This document shows positions 1-7,259 of a stretch of 20,553 nucleotides of DNA, in pieces (position 1 is the first letter of the stretch; each line of letters starts with the position of its first letter). This stretch comes from JAXGTD01 sp040775095. Its GTDB lineage: Bacteria; Pseudomonadota; Gammaproteobacteria; Chromatiales; Chromatiaceae. The translations under genes and the position numbers were made by a program. The stretch spans positions 1 to 20,553 of the forward strand of contig JAXGTD010000073.1 of NCBI GenBank assembly GCA_040775095.1. Reading direction: 5' to 3'. The notes below the pieces were generated by a model. That model was not told the DNA's origin. It was given only the letters and a program-made list of their open reading frames with translations, and did not search any database.

Positions 1-222
1 AACAACTACGCGGGAGCAAACGTCAGCAATCTCGATGTCTTTCTCGCCAGTCTGCAGAAATTCGCCCCGCGGGCGCGGGTGCTGGTACTGGTGGACAAGG
101 CACAGAGGCAGTATGTCGACCGACTCGCCGAGCGGTTCCCGCTGCATGCCGTGCTGCAACAACCGGTAACGCCCGCCGATGTCGAGGCGGTGCTGTCCAG
201 ACAGGCCGATGCATGGGATTGA
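1..222 (+). CDS. C-terminal fragment of a receiver-like (response-regulator-like) protein
   Basis: The reading frame is open from the first base and ends at TGA 220-222, leaving 73 residues of a protein whose start lies outside the window. The fragment has a hydrophobic strand (VLVLVD), a helix, a second short strand (HAVLQQP) and a final helix (TPADVEAVL). This resembles the last alpha/beta units of a CheY-type receiver domain, where the end of beta-5 normally reads K-P. Here the lysine position appears to be glutamine (QQP), which would suggest a degenerate, possibly non-phosphorylated receiver. The assignment rests on pattern only; another flavodoxin-like fold is possible. A GC-rich hairpin follows the stop at once. 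Confidence 0.45.
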   Translation, partial: NNYAGANVSNLDVFLASLQKFAPRARVLVLVDKAQRQYVDRLAERFPLHAVLQQPVTPADVEAVLSRQADAWD

Positions 223-228
223 TCCAGG

Positions 229-249
229 CGGCCCCGGATCGGGCCGTTT
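229..249 (+). terminator. Possible weak intrinsic terminator after the receiver-like gene
   Basis: CGGCCC (229-234) pairs with GGGCCG (241-246) around a 6-nt loop, and the stem can extend through two G-U pairs and an A-U pair into TTT (247-249). It begins 6 nt after the stop codon. The T-tract is only three bases, so it is a weak candidate. The rest of 223-347 shows no gene. Confidence 0.35.
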
Positions 250-347
250 CGATCTCCAGGCGCGAGCACCGATGACCCCGGCCCTCGAGGCCGACGAGGC
301 CCCGGCCGCGAGCCAGGACGCCAGCTGGCACCCTGTTCAGGCCGCTT

Positions 348-998
348 TCAGGCCGCCCGGGACGAGGCGCGCGCCTCGCGCTGCTGTTTCAACTCCGCGA
401 TGCGGCGGGGGACCGATTCACCATGACCCTGGGCGCCAGCCAGGTGTTCCGCGAACAGGGTCAACTGGGACCTGTCCACCTGCTCGAGCAGCCGGCCGAA
501 GATCACATTGACCTCGCCGCGCTCGAGCTCACCAGTGATCGTCAGGGCCTCGTCCAGCGTCATCGAGGGCACCTGTCGCTCCACCTCGCGCAGCTTCGCC
601 AGATCCTCGCGAATCTGCGGATCCCGGATGCTCGGAACGAACTGCAGGGACGGTGCGGCAGTGACCTGGAACAGGCAAGTCAGCATGATGCGCGCGTGCT
701 CCTGCTCCTCCTCACTGAGATCGCGGAACAGGCTGGACGCCTCGGGGACGTCGCGGAAACGATCGGCCATCGCCGCGTAGATGCGCGCGACGCGCAGCTC
801 GAACAGCGCGGAGAGCTTGTAGGCGTTCCCGACTGGACCAGGCATCGGGATGGCACCCGCCTGATACTTCTCGGTTACGCGCTGGAGCAGGGTCTTGCGG
901 CGATCAAACAACATGCCGAGGTAGATGTCGAGGCCAAACAGACGGATGATCCTCGCCGGATGCTTCAGACAGAATGCGCGGTCGATAACGGCTTGCAT
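348..998 (-). CDS. Ferritin-like (rubrerythrin-type) diiron-domain protein
   Basis: A 216-residue protein. The centre is helical and rich in acidic residues, with E67 (FELRVARIY), an E-x-x-H motif at E98-H101 (EEEQEHA), glutamates 157, 159 and 162 (GELERGEV) and E184-H185. This spacing fits a four-helix ferritin-like bundle with a carboxylate-bridged metal pair, although the second E-x-x-H is not canonical. The N-terminal 60 residues are basic and hydrophobic without a clear signal peptide. The start at 998 is preferred because GAGG lies about 8 nt upstream in the mRNA and the upstream extension of the frame looks non-coding. The gene is divergent from the TPR gene. Function is unknown; metal or oxidative-stress handling is inference. 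Confidence 0.7.
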   Translation of the reverse strand: MQAVIDRAFCLKHPARIIRLFGLDIYLGMLFDRRKTLLQRVTEKYQAGAIPMPGPVGNAYKLSALFELRVARIYAAMADRFRDVPEASSLFRDLSEEEQEHARIMLTCLFQVTAAPSLQFVPSIRDPQIREDLAKLREVERQVPSMTLDEALTITGELERGEVNVIFGRLLEQVDRSQLTLFAEHLAGAQGHGESVPRRIAELKQQREARASSRAA

Positions 999-1227
999 GA
1001 GGGTGCCTCGGCGGTCTTGTTTCAGCGGCGGTCCAGGGGCTTTGCGAGCGTCGGGGGCGCGATGCCCGCCATGACCTGCAGGATCCACGCCCGAACGGCG
1101 CCTCTGCTTTTTTGCAGGTCGCAGCGAAGATGATAGCGTAATGTGGGGTGCCGCGGCTGACCCCCCGGCCCCGTCGACGTCGAACCGCCCCGTGTGCGGG
1201 CCTAGCCAATCGCGAGGATCATCACAG

Positions 1228-1581
1228 ATGGGCATCATCGACAACCTCGAGGCCCTGCTGAAACAGGGCAAGGACTCGGCCATGCTGCGCTACGGTCTGG
1301 GTGGCGCCTACCTGAACGAGGGCGACCATGCCAAGGCCCTGGATCACCTGGGCGAGGCCGTGCGCCAGGATCCAACCTACTCCGCGGCCTGGAAACTCTA
1401 TGGCAAGGCCCTCGATGCGGCCGGGCGCCACCAGGAGGCCGTCGACGCCTTCGATCAGGGCATCGCGGCGGCCGAAAAGCGGGGCGACGTGCAGGCGGCC
1501 AAGGAGATGCGCGTCTTCCGCAAGCGCGCGGTGAAGGCATTGGGGTCGGCGACGACCCGACAGCGGCCGCCGGACCACTGA
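1228..1581 (+). CDS. Small tetratricopeptide-repeat protein
   Basis: A 117-residue protein with about two TPR units. Residues ~19-52 (AMLRYGLGGAYLNEGDHAKA) and ~53-86 (AAWKLYGKALDAAGRHQEA) carry the typical small/large residue pattern, followed by a helical, basic tail. TPR proteins are protein-protein adaptors; the partner here is unknown. The ATG at 1228 is chosen because GAGGA (1214-1218) sits 9 nt upstream. The frame is open further upstream, but those residues are proline-rich and unlike a protein. The CWC-family gene follows after 24 bp, so the two are probably cotranscribed. There is no signal peptide, so it is likely cytoplasmic. Confidence 0.8.
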   Translation: MGIIDNLEALLKQGKDSAMLRYGLGGAYLNEGDHAKALDHLGEAVRQDPTYSAAWKLYGKALDAAGRHQEAVDAFDQGIAAAEKRGDVQAAKEMRVFRKRAVKALGSATTRQRPPDH

Positions 1582-1605
1582 CCACGCCACGCCCGACACG
1601 AGCCC

Positions 1606-1923
1606 ATGAGCAACCCGCCCGCATCCCATCCCGTCCAACCGGGACCGAAGCACTGTCCACGCTGCGGCGCGCCGTTCCACTGCACGGCCGATGCCCCCTC
1701 GCAATGCCAGTGCGCCGGGATCGACCTGCCCGCCGACCTGCTCGATGCGCTCTCGAGGACCTATCCGGATTGCCTCTGCGCGACCTGTCTGCTGGAGCTG
1801 GCCGGCCAAGGCAACCGGCATACCCCCGCGCTCGCCGCGCGAGCAGGCCCTGAGAGCATCGCCGAGAGCCCTGAACGACCGGGGCACCGACGCGTTTTCA
1901 GGCCCCTTCCAACGCGGGATTGA
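1606..1923 (+). CDS. Cysteine-rich CWC-family small protein
   Basis: A 105-residue protein with eight cysteines in an ordered pattern: C17-x2-C20, C26, C34-x-C36, then C56-x-C58-x2-C61. Together with LPADLLDAL and the closing CLCATCLLEL this matches the small cysteine-rich CWC family, which is presumed to bind zinc. The family's name-giving tryptophan between the central cysteines is glutamine here (CQC). Conserved-looking sequence ends near residue 67; the remaining ~38 residues are low-complexity and may be a lineage-specific tail. No strong ribosome-binding site is seen. It lies 24 bp after the TPR gene and is probably in the same transcript. The role is unknown. Confidence 0.7.
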   Translation: MSNPPASHPVQPGPKHCPRCGAPFHCTADAPSQCQCAGIDLPADLLDALSRTYPDCLCATCLLELAGQGNRHTPALAARAGPESIAESPERPGHRRVFRPLPTRD

Positions 1924-2204
1924 GCAACCGCGACCCGCGGCTCCGCCCCTGGACCGGGTCACCTCCCCGGGGCGGCCATGTCAATGATGGCGATGTGCGC
2001 GTCGGCGTGCTGTCGATGACGGACGCTCCACGGGCCGCCCTGATCCGGGTCGGCGTCTTCTTCAAAGACATCGTCGGCGCGCACCGCCGTGGGGAGGACC
2101 CTTTTCCTGATCCTCGCCCATGGCGTACCTGGTGCATCTACACAGGCCGATGGCAGTCCCCGAGCCCGAGCTTGCGCGGGGATGCCCCCTGGTCAGTCCG
2201 TCAC
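1924..2204. other. Gene-free gap between convergent CWC gene and lptG
   Basis: No convincing gene is present in these 281 bp. A minus-strand stretch of 42 codons (GTG 2084 to stop 1959) has coding-like codon composition but no ribosome-binding site or recognised family. A small hairpin (TCCCCG and CGGGGA arms near 2156-2181) lies just after the lptG stop without a T-tract. Confidence 0.5.
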
Positions 2205-3266
2205 TCAGCCTACTCGTCGCAACAGGACAAGCGCCCCGCCGACAAACAACAGGGGCGGCGCGAGCGCGGCCACGGCCGGATTCAGCGCATAGAGCAGCGC
2301 GAGATAGGAGAAGGTTTGGCTGACCAGGTAGAAGATCACGCCGATGACGACCCCCAAGAAGATCCGCGTACCGATGCCGCTGCTGCGCGCCGAGCCGAGC
2401 AGAACCGGGATGGAGACAAAGATCATGGCCAGTACCAGGAACGGGTACACCACCTTGCGCCAGAACACGACCTCATAGGGGGCCGCATCCTGCTCGGTCT
2501 TGCGCATGAACTGGATGTAGCGGTACAGGCCCCATACGGGTAGCACCCGGGGCTCGACAACGATGACCTTGAGCAGCCGCGGATTCAGCAGCGAGCTCCA
2601 GCTCATCTCGGGCGGATGCTCCACCTCCACGGCGTCGTCGGAGATTTGGCTGCGCGAGATATCCTCGAGCACCCAGGTGCCGCCGCGATAACGGGCCGAG
2701 CTGGCATGGGTCGCGAACAGCAGTCGGGTCCCGTCCAGCTCGTAGATCGAGATGTCACGCAGCCGGGCGCCGGCCTCGACCTCGCGGATGTGCACGAAGG
2801 CGCGGCCATCACGGGCCCAGAATCCCGTGCCGGTCATCTGCACGACACCACCGGTCTGCGCGGCGGAGCGCTGCGCCAGCGCACGCTGCTCCGCTGGTGG
2901 AGCAACCACCTCGCCAATGAGCACCGCAATCAGCGCGAGGACCACGCCACCAATGAGTCCCCCCAGCACGATGCGCGCGATGGACACACCCGCCGCGCGC
3001 ATCGCGACCAGCTCGGAACGGCTGGCCAGCGTGCCGAGCCCGACCAGGGCGCCGATCAGGGTGGCGATCGGAAACACCTGATAGGCATAGCGAGGCAGAC
3101 TCAGCGCGACGAACGCCAGCGCGTCGACGAATCGGTACGCGGTGGAGCCGACCTGATCCATCTCGTCGGCCAGAATGAAGAAGCCAAGCAACGGCAGCAA
3201 CACCGCCAGCGTCAGCAAGGTACCGCCGATGACGGCACCGGCGAGATAACGATCGATGATCCTCAA
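2205..3266 (-). CDS. lptG: LPS export ABC transporter permease LptG
   Basis: A 353-residue inner-membrane protein of the LptB2FG complex, which extracts lipopolysaccharide from the inner membrane and passes it to LptC/LptA. Hydrophobic segments lie at ~10-33, ~48-80 and ~97-120, then a periplasmic beta-jellyroll region of ~150 residues, then three C-terminal segments (~272-291, 302-325, 333-350). The phrase FWARDGRAFVHI (149-160) and SRSELVAMRAAG (82-93) match LptG rather than LptF. The length fits the family (about 355-360). A TTG start is chosen because it gives the expected N-terminus (RIIDRYL) and has AGGGG 8 nt upstream. pepA is divergent, as in many gammaproteobacteria, but lptF, normally between them, is missing. 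Confidence 0.93.
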   Translation of the reverse strand: MRIIDRYLAGAVIGGTLLTLAVLLPLLGFFILADEMDQVGSTAYRFVDALAFVALSLPRYAYQVFPIATLIGALVGLGTLASRSELVAMRAAGVSIARIVLGGLIGGVVLALIAVLIGEVVAPPAEQRALAQRSAAQTGGVVQMTGTGFWARDGRAFVHIREVEAGARLRDISIYELDGTRLLFATHASSARYRGGTWVLEDISRSQISDDAVEVEHPPEMSWSSLLNPRLLKVIVVEPRVLPVWGLYRYIQFMRKTEQDAAPYEVVFWRKVVYPFLVLAMIFVSIPVLLGSARSSGIGTRIFLGVVIGVIFYLVSQTFSYLALLYALNPAVAALAPPLLFVGGALVLLRRVG

Positions 3267-3274
3267 CGGGTTTG

Positions 3275-3279
3275 CCCCT
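3275..3279 (-). promoter_or_regulatory. Ribosome-binding site that decides the TTG start of lptG
   Basis: AGGGG on the minus strand lies 8 nt before the TTG codon at 3266-3264. No ATG or GTG lies at a comparable position, and the alternative upstream starts would add a long non-hydrophobic extension unlike LptG. Confidence 0.65.
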
Positions 3280-3486
3280 GCATGGGTGGTGCGCCTGTGC
3301 CCCGCTGACCGATCCGACAGGCCCATGGATGCGTTCTCAACCAGACGGCCCCGAAGCAGGTGCCGCGCGTTCTGCCGACGGGGCGTTCCTGATAGACTCG
3401 GAGCGACGAGATGGTACACCAGCGCGCCCTCGGCCGCAGCGACCGCGCGGCGCGGATCCAGCCGTCGGACACAGACAGGAGAGACA

Positions 3487-4986
3487 ATGCAGATCAAGAT
3501 CAAGAGCAGCGATCCCGCCAAGGCCAAGACCCCCTGCCTGATCCTCGCGCTGTTCGAAAAGCAGAAACTCGACGGCGCCGCCATGGCGATCGACAAGGCC
3601 AGCGACGGCGCCCTCGGCCGGCGCATCAAGCGCGGGGACATCCGCGGCGAGGCCGGCTCGTCGCTGATGCTCTTCGATCTGCCGGGCGTCGCCGCCGAGC
3701 GGGTGGTGCTGGTCGGCTGCGGCAAACGCAAGGAATTCGACCGCGGCGCCTACACCAAGGCCATCGACACGGCATTGACCCGCATCGGGGAGACCAGCGC
3801 CAGCGGCGCGCTGTGTACGCTCCCGGCCTTGCTGCCGCGGGGCATGGATCTCTACCAGGCGGTGCGGCACTGCGCCTCGTTGGCCGTGCAGCGCGGATAC
3901 CGCTACACCCAGACCAAGCAGCCGAAGGAGGGCGCACGCGAGCCATTGTCGGCGCTCACCATCTGGGTGTCCGACAAGGCGGACAGCAAGGCCGCGGAGC
4001 GCGCCGCCGCCCACGGCCAGGCCATCGGCGCAGGCATCAACCTGGCCCGTAACCTCGGCAACCTGCCGGGAAACATCTGCACCCCCACCTATCTGGCCGA
4101 GTACGCGGTCGAGATGAGCACGCGGTTCGAGAAATTGGAGACCGAGGTGCTGGACGAGGCGGCCATGCAGGCGCTGAAGATGGGGGCGCTGCTGTCGGTC
4201 TCCGGCGGCAGCCGGCAACCGGCCAAGCTCATCGTGATGCACTACCGGGGCGGTAAGCAAGGTGACAAACCCGTGGTGCTCGTCGGGAAGGGACTGACCT
4301 TCGACGCGGGGGGCATCTCCATCAAGCCCGCCGAGGCCATGGACGAGATGAAGTACGACATGTGCGGTGGCGCGAGCGTTCTCGGCGCCCTGCATGCCGC
4401 CGCCGAGATGGACCTGCCAATCAACCTCGTCGGTGTCGTGCCATCCTCAGAGAACCTCCCCGACGGCGCGGCAAACAAACCGGGTGATATCGTCACCAGC
4501 ATGTCGGGCCAGACCATCGAGATCCTCAACACCGACGCCGAGGGTCGCCTGATCCTCTGCGACGCGCTGACCTACAGCGAGAGGTTCGACCCGGCCGTGG
4601 TCATCGACATGGCAACGCTGACCGGGGCCTGCATCGTCGCCCTGGGGCGTCACCCATCGGGGCTGTTCACCGACAGCGACGAGCTTGCCGCGGAGATCAC
4701 CGCCGCCGGTGAGGCGGCCGGCGACCGTGTTTGGCGCATGCCGCTTTGGAACGACTACGACGGCCAACTGGACAGCAATTTTGCCGATATGGCCAATATC
4801 GGCGGTCGCGACGCCGGCGCGGTCACCGCGGCCGCATTCCTCAAACGCTACACCAAGAACCTGAGCTGGGCGCACCTGGACATCGCCGGCACCGCATGGG
4901 TCACGGGCAAGGAGAAGGGCGCAACCGGGCGTCCGGTGGCACTGCTTGCCGAGCTGCTGATCCGCCGCGGCGACAGCGCCAGCTAG
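3487..4986 (+). CDS. pepA: Leucyl aminopeptidase PepA (M17)
   Basis: A 499-residue cytosolic metallo-aminopeptidase that removes N-terminal residues, notably leucine, from peptides with two bound metal ions. In some gammaproteobacteria it also binds DNA in plasmid-dimer resolution and carAB regulation. The N-terminal ~170 residues form the regulatory/DNA-binding-type domain. The C-terminal catalytic domain carries GKGLTFDAGGISIKP with catalytic K280 and the M17 signature NTDAEGRL at 348-355 with catalytic R354. The length is close to that of E. coli PepA (503). The ATG at 3487 has AGGAG (3477-3481) 5 nt upstream. holC follows after 58 bp, the usual gammaproteobacterial order. lptG is divergent across a 220-bp gap. 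Confidence 0.97.
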   Translation: MQIKIKSSDPAKAKTPCLILALFEKQKLDGAAMAIDKASDGALGRRIKRGDIRGEAGSSLMLFDLPGVAAERVVLVGCGKRKEFDRGAYTKAIDTALTRIGETSASGALCTLPALLPRGMDLYQAVRHCASLAVQRGYRYTQTKQPKEGAREPLSALTIWVSDKADSKAAERAAAHGQAIGAGINLARNLGNLPGNICTPTYLAEYAVEMSTRFEKLETEVLDEAAMQALKMGALLSVSGGSRQPAKLIVMHYRGGKQGDKPVVLVGKGLTFDAGGISIKPAEAMDEMKYDMCGGASVLGALHAAAEMDLPINLVGVVPSSENLPDGAANKPGDIVTSMSGQTIEILNTDAEGRLILCDALTYSERFDPAVVIDMATLTGACIVALGRHPSGLFTDSDELAAEITAAGEAAGDRVWRMPLWNDYDGQLDSNFADMANIGGRDAGAVTAAAFLKRYTKNLSWAHLDIAGTAWVTGKEKGATGRPVALLAELLIRRGDSAS

Positions 4987-5044
4987 GACGGGCCGGCGAG
5001 GCGCGCTCCACCCGCTAGCGTCCATCAGGTTGCTGACCCACGGC

Positions 5045-5476
5045 ATGACCCGTATCGACTTTTATGTGCCCAAACCCGGCGTCGCCGGAGACCGCTTCCG
5101 GCTCTGTTGCCGGCTGGTCGAGCGCATCCTGACCACCAGGATGCGCATCCTGGTGCATTGTCCGGATGCGGATCAGGCCCGCCACCTCGACCAGTTGCTG
5201 TGGACCTTCAAGGAAGACAGTTTCCTGCCGCACGGCCTGGTGGGCGAGACCGACCCCGGGCTGACGCCGGTGTTGATCAGTGCCGATGGGCAGCCCGAGA
5301 CCGAGGACCAGGTCCTGATCAACCTGGGCGCCGAGGTGCCCAACTTCTTTAGTCGGTTCGAACGCCTCTGCGAGCCACTCGACCAGGATCCCGCCGTGAT
5401 CCAGGCGGGCCGCAGGCGCTGGGCCTACTATCGCGACTGCGGCTATCCGCTGCAGCACAACGAGGTTGGCGGCTGA
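5045..5476 (+). CDS. holC: DNA polymerase III subunit chi
   Basis: A 143-residue protein of the replicative clamp-loader assembly. Chi pairs with psi and contacts single-strand binding protein. MTRIDFYV at the N-terminus, the LVERIL helix, HCPDADQARHLDQLLWTF and FLPHGL (short acidic loop) match the family, and the length is near the E. coli protein (147). The ATG at 5045 gives the standard N-terminus. No good ribosome-binding site precedes it; a TTG at 5030 in frame would add five residues. It follows pepA by 58 bp, suggesting cotranscription. valS, which often comes next in enterobacteria, is absent; the next gene converges. Confidence 0.92.
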   Translation: MTRIDFYVPKPGVAGDRFRLCCRLVERILTTRMRILVHCPDADQARHLDQLLWTFKEDSFLPHGLVGETDPGLTPVLISADGQPETEDQVLINLGAEVPNFFSRFERLCEPLDQDPAVIQAGRRRWAYYRDCGYPLQHNEVGG

Positions 5477-5567
5477 GCCCAGCGCGATCCGGGCAGCGCC
5501 ATTTCGCCATTTCCAGAGGGCGCCTCCGGGGTTGCATTCAGCGTGGGGCCACCGCAGACGGTTCGAG

Positions 5568-5687
5568 TCAGGACACCCCCGGGCGCAACAGCCGGTAGCC
5601 CAGGTACAGAACAAGCAGCGGCGAGAGGGCGAACAGGCCCAGCAGCGCGAGCACGATCCAGATGTTGGTGGGCAGATTCAGCAGCAT
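5568..5687 (-). CDS. 39-residue single-span membrane protein
   Basis: A very small frame with a good ribosome-binding site: GGAG lies 8 nt before the ATG at 5687. The protein is almost entirely a hydrophobic helix (about residues 9-34, IWIVLALLGLFALSPLLVLYLG) ending in a basic tail (YRLLRPGVS), so it is predicted to sit in the inner membrane with the positive tail in the cytoplasm. It lies 118 bp downstream of ackA on the same strand and may be the last gene of that transcript. No family is recognised. The combination of ribosome-binding site, start and clean membrane topology argues that it is real, but it is short enough for chance. Confidence 0.55.
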   Translation of the reverse strand: MLLNLPTNIWIVLALLGLFALSPLLVLYLGYRLLRPGVS

Positions 5688-5805
5688 GGATTGATCTCCG
5701 GCATGCGAAGAGGACGCGACGGGTGGGTCTTGCACCAGGCCGGTTCCGATCCTCGGGGCGATACGCGCGGCCGACGCGCCGGGATGGACCGTCCAGGCCC
5801 GGTGC

Positions 5806-7005
5806 TCAAGAAATGGCCTCCACGGTCTGTCGCGCAATCTCCAGCTCTTCGTTGGTGGGGATCACGAGGACCTGTACCGGGCTGTCGGGCGCGCTGATGC
5901 GGTGCTCGCCACCCCCGGCATGGAGATTGGCCTGTTGGTCGAGATGGATGCCGAGATTGCCTAACCCGCTGCAGGCGCGCGCGCGGGTCTCGCTGTCGTT
6001 CTCACCGATTCCGCCGGTAAAGCACACGGCATCGACCCGACCCAGCTCGGCGGAGTAGGCGCCGATGTACTTTTTCAGCCGATGGCAGCTGATGCCGATC
6101 GCGAGCTCGGCCTTCTCATCGCCGGCCTCGGCCCGGGCATGGATCTCGCGCATGTCGTTGAGGCCGCACAGACCCAACAGGCCGCTCTGCCGATTGAAGA
6201 GGTCATCGAGGGTCTGGTTGTCGAAACCGAGGTTCTTGCAGAGGTAGAAATGCACCGCCGGATCAATGTCGCCGCAGCGGGTGCCCATGACCAAACCCTC
6301 AAGCGGCGTCATCCCCATGGACGTGTCCACGCTGACGCCATTGCGGATCGCCGTCGCGCTGGACCCGTTGCCCAGGTGAAGCGTGATCAGGTTGCAGCGC
6401 TCGATGGCCTTGCCGAGCATCTGCGCCGCGCGCTTGGCGACATAGTGGTGCGAGGTACCGTGAAACCCATACCGGCGCACCCGATGCTCGCGGTAGAGGT
6501 ATTCCGGGATCGCGTAGCGGTAGGCTGTACGGGGCATGGTCTGGTGGAAGGCGGTGTCGAACACGGCCACCTGCGGGACATCCGGGAACAGCTCGCGGGC
6601 AACCAGGATGCCATCGAGATTGGCCGGATTGTGCAGCGGCGCCAACGGGATCATCTGGCGTATGGCATCGACGACATCGTCGTCGACGACGGTCGGCTCA
6701 TGGAACGCCTCGCCACCATGTACGACGCGGTGGCCGACCGCCAGCAACTCCGCTAGATCCCCAAGCGAGCCGCTCTCGCGCAACCCGGCGACCATGCGCT
6801 CGAGCCCGGCATGGTGGGTCGCAATGGGGAGGGCGTCTTCGCGCGTCTCGGTCCGGCCGGCGGCATCCAACCATTTCCACGTCAGCAGGCCCCCTGGCTC
6901 GCCGATGCGGCTGACGCTGCCCGAGGCCACCACCGCCCACTGGTCAGGCTTGAACAACTGGAACTTGATCGAGGAGCTGCCCGAGTTGAGCACCAGCACT
7001 TTCAT
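5806..7005 (-). CDS. ackA: Acetate kinase
   Basis: A 399-residue cytosolic enzyme that interconverts acetate plus ATP with acetyl phosphate plus ADP. The N-terminus carries the ASKHA phosphate loop NSGSSSIKF (7-15). GHRVVHGG holds R93, VFDTAFH holds D150, GFHGTSHHY holds H182, HLGNGSS lies at 210-216 and MGTRCGD holds R243. FTGGIGEN (329-336) closes the nucleotide site. All expected catalytic residues are present and the length is typical. GGAGA lies about 9 nt before the ATG. It is downstream of pta on the same strand across 254 bp, so the pair forms the classical Pta-AckA route between acetyl-CoA and acetate, with acetyl phosphate as intermediate. Confidence 0.97.
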   Translation of the reverse strand: MKVLVLNSGSSSIKFQLFKPDQWAVVASGSVSRIGEPGGLLTWKWLDAAGRTETREDALPIATHHAGLERMVAGLRESGSLGDLAELLAVGHRVVHGGEAFHEPTVVDDDVVDAIRQMIPLAPLHNPANLDGILVARELFPDVPQVAVFDTAFHQTMPRTAYRYAIPEYLYREHRVRRYGFHGTSHHYVAKRAAQMLGKAIERCNLITLHLGNGSSATAIRNGVSVDTSMGMTPLEGLVMGTRCGDIDPAVHFYLCKNLGFDNQTLDDLFNRQSGLLGLCGLNDMREIHARAEAGDEKAELAIGISCHRLKKYIGAYSAELGRVDAVCFTGGIGENDSETRARACSGLGNLGIHLDQQANLHAGGGEHRISAPDSPVQVLVIPTNEELEIARQTVEAIS

Positions 7006-7204
7006 TGTCGATTTCTCCCGCGGTCTCGCATCAGCTCTGCCCGCCCCCTAGAGTGTGAATGACCGGATCGATGCGGCGCGCGCGGCCCGCCCGGCACGGC
7101 CGACAGGAACAATGGCGCCAACGGACCCACGCTCGGCAAGCCTGGCGGCTCGACCGTGCGGCCCGCCCTCCCACCGCGTTGTCGCGCCGCCGTGCCGGGC
7201 AGAC

Positions 7205-7243
7205 GCTGATCGGGCCTTCCCGGCATTGGATCCGCTCGCGAAC
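7205..7243. repeat. REP-like palindromic repeat, degenerate copy
   Basis: This copy reads GCTGATC, then GCCTT, then CCGGCATTGGATC and GCTCGC, and matches the copy at 15021-15061 at nearly every position apart from a 2-nt length difference and a few substitutions. It lies 16 nt after the pta stop codon, in the pta-ackA gap. Its palindrome is imperfect, unlike the other copy. It may act as a transcript-processing or attenuation element, but that is inference. Confidence 0.55.
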
Positions 7244-7259
7244 CGAAGACCGCGTTTGC

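Noticed and set aside
1104..1117. CTGC, six T residues, GCAG as a possible terminator or binding site
   Set aside because: The arms are four bases, the T-run is the loop rather than the tail, and it lies between divergent starts where no terminator is expected.
1111..1139. TTTGCA-17-TAGCGT as a promoter for the TPR gene, and TATCAT (minus, 1135-1130) for the ferritin-like gene
   Set aside because: The first has poor hexamers and the second lacks a -35 partner, so neither is listed as a feature.
5557..5575. GGTTCGAGTC resembling a tRNA T-arm
   Set aside because: The flanking bases do not form a T-stem, and no acceptor, D or anticodon stem could be built upstream.
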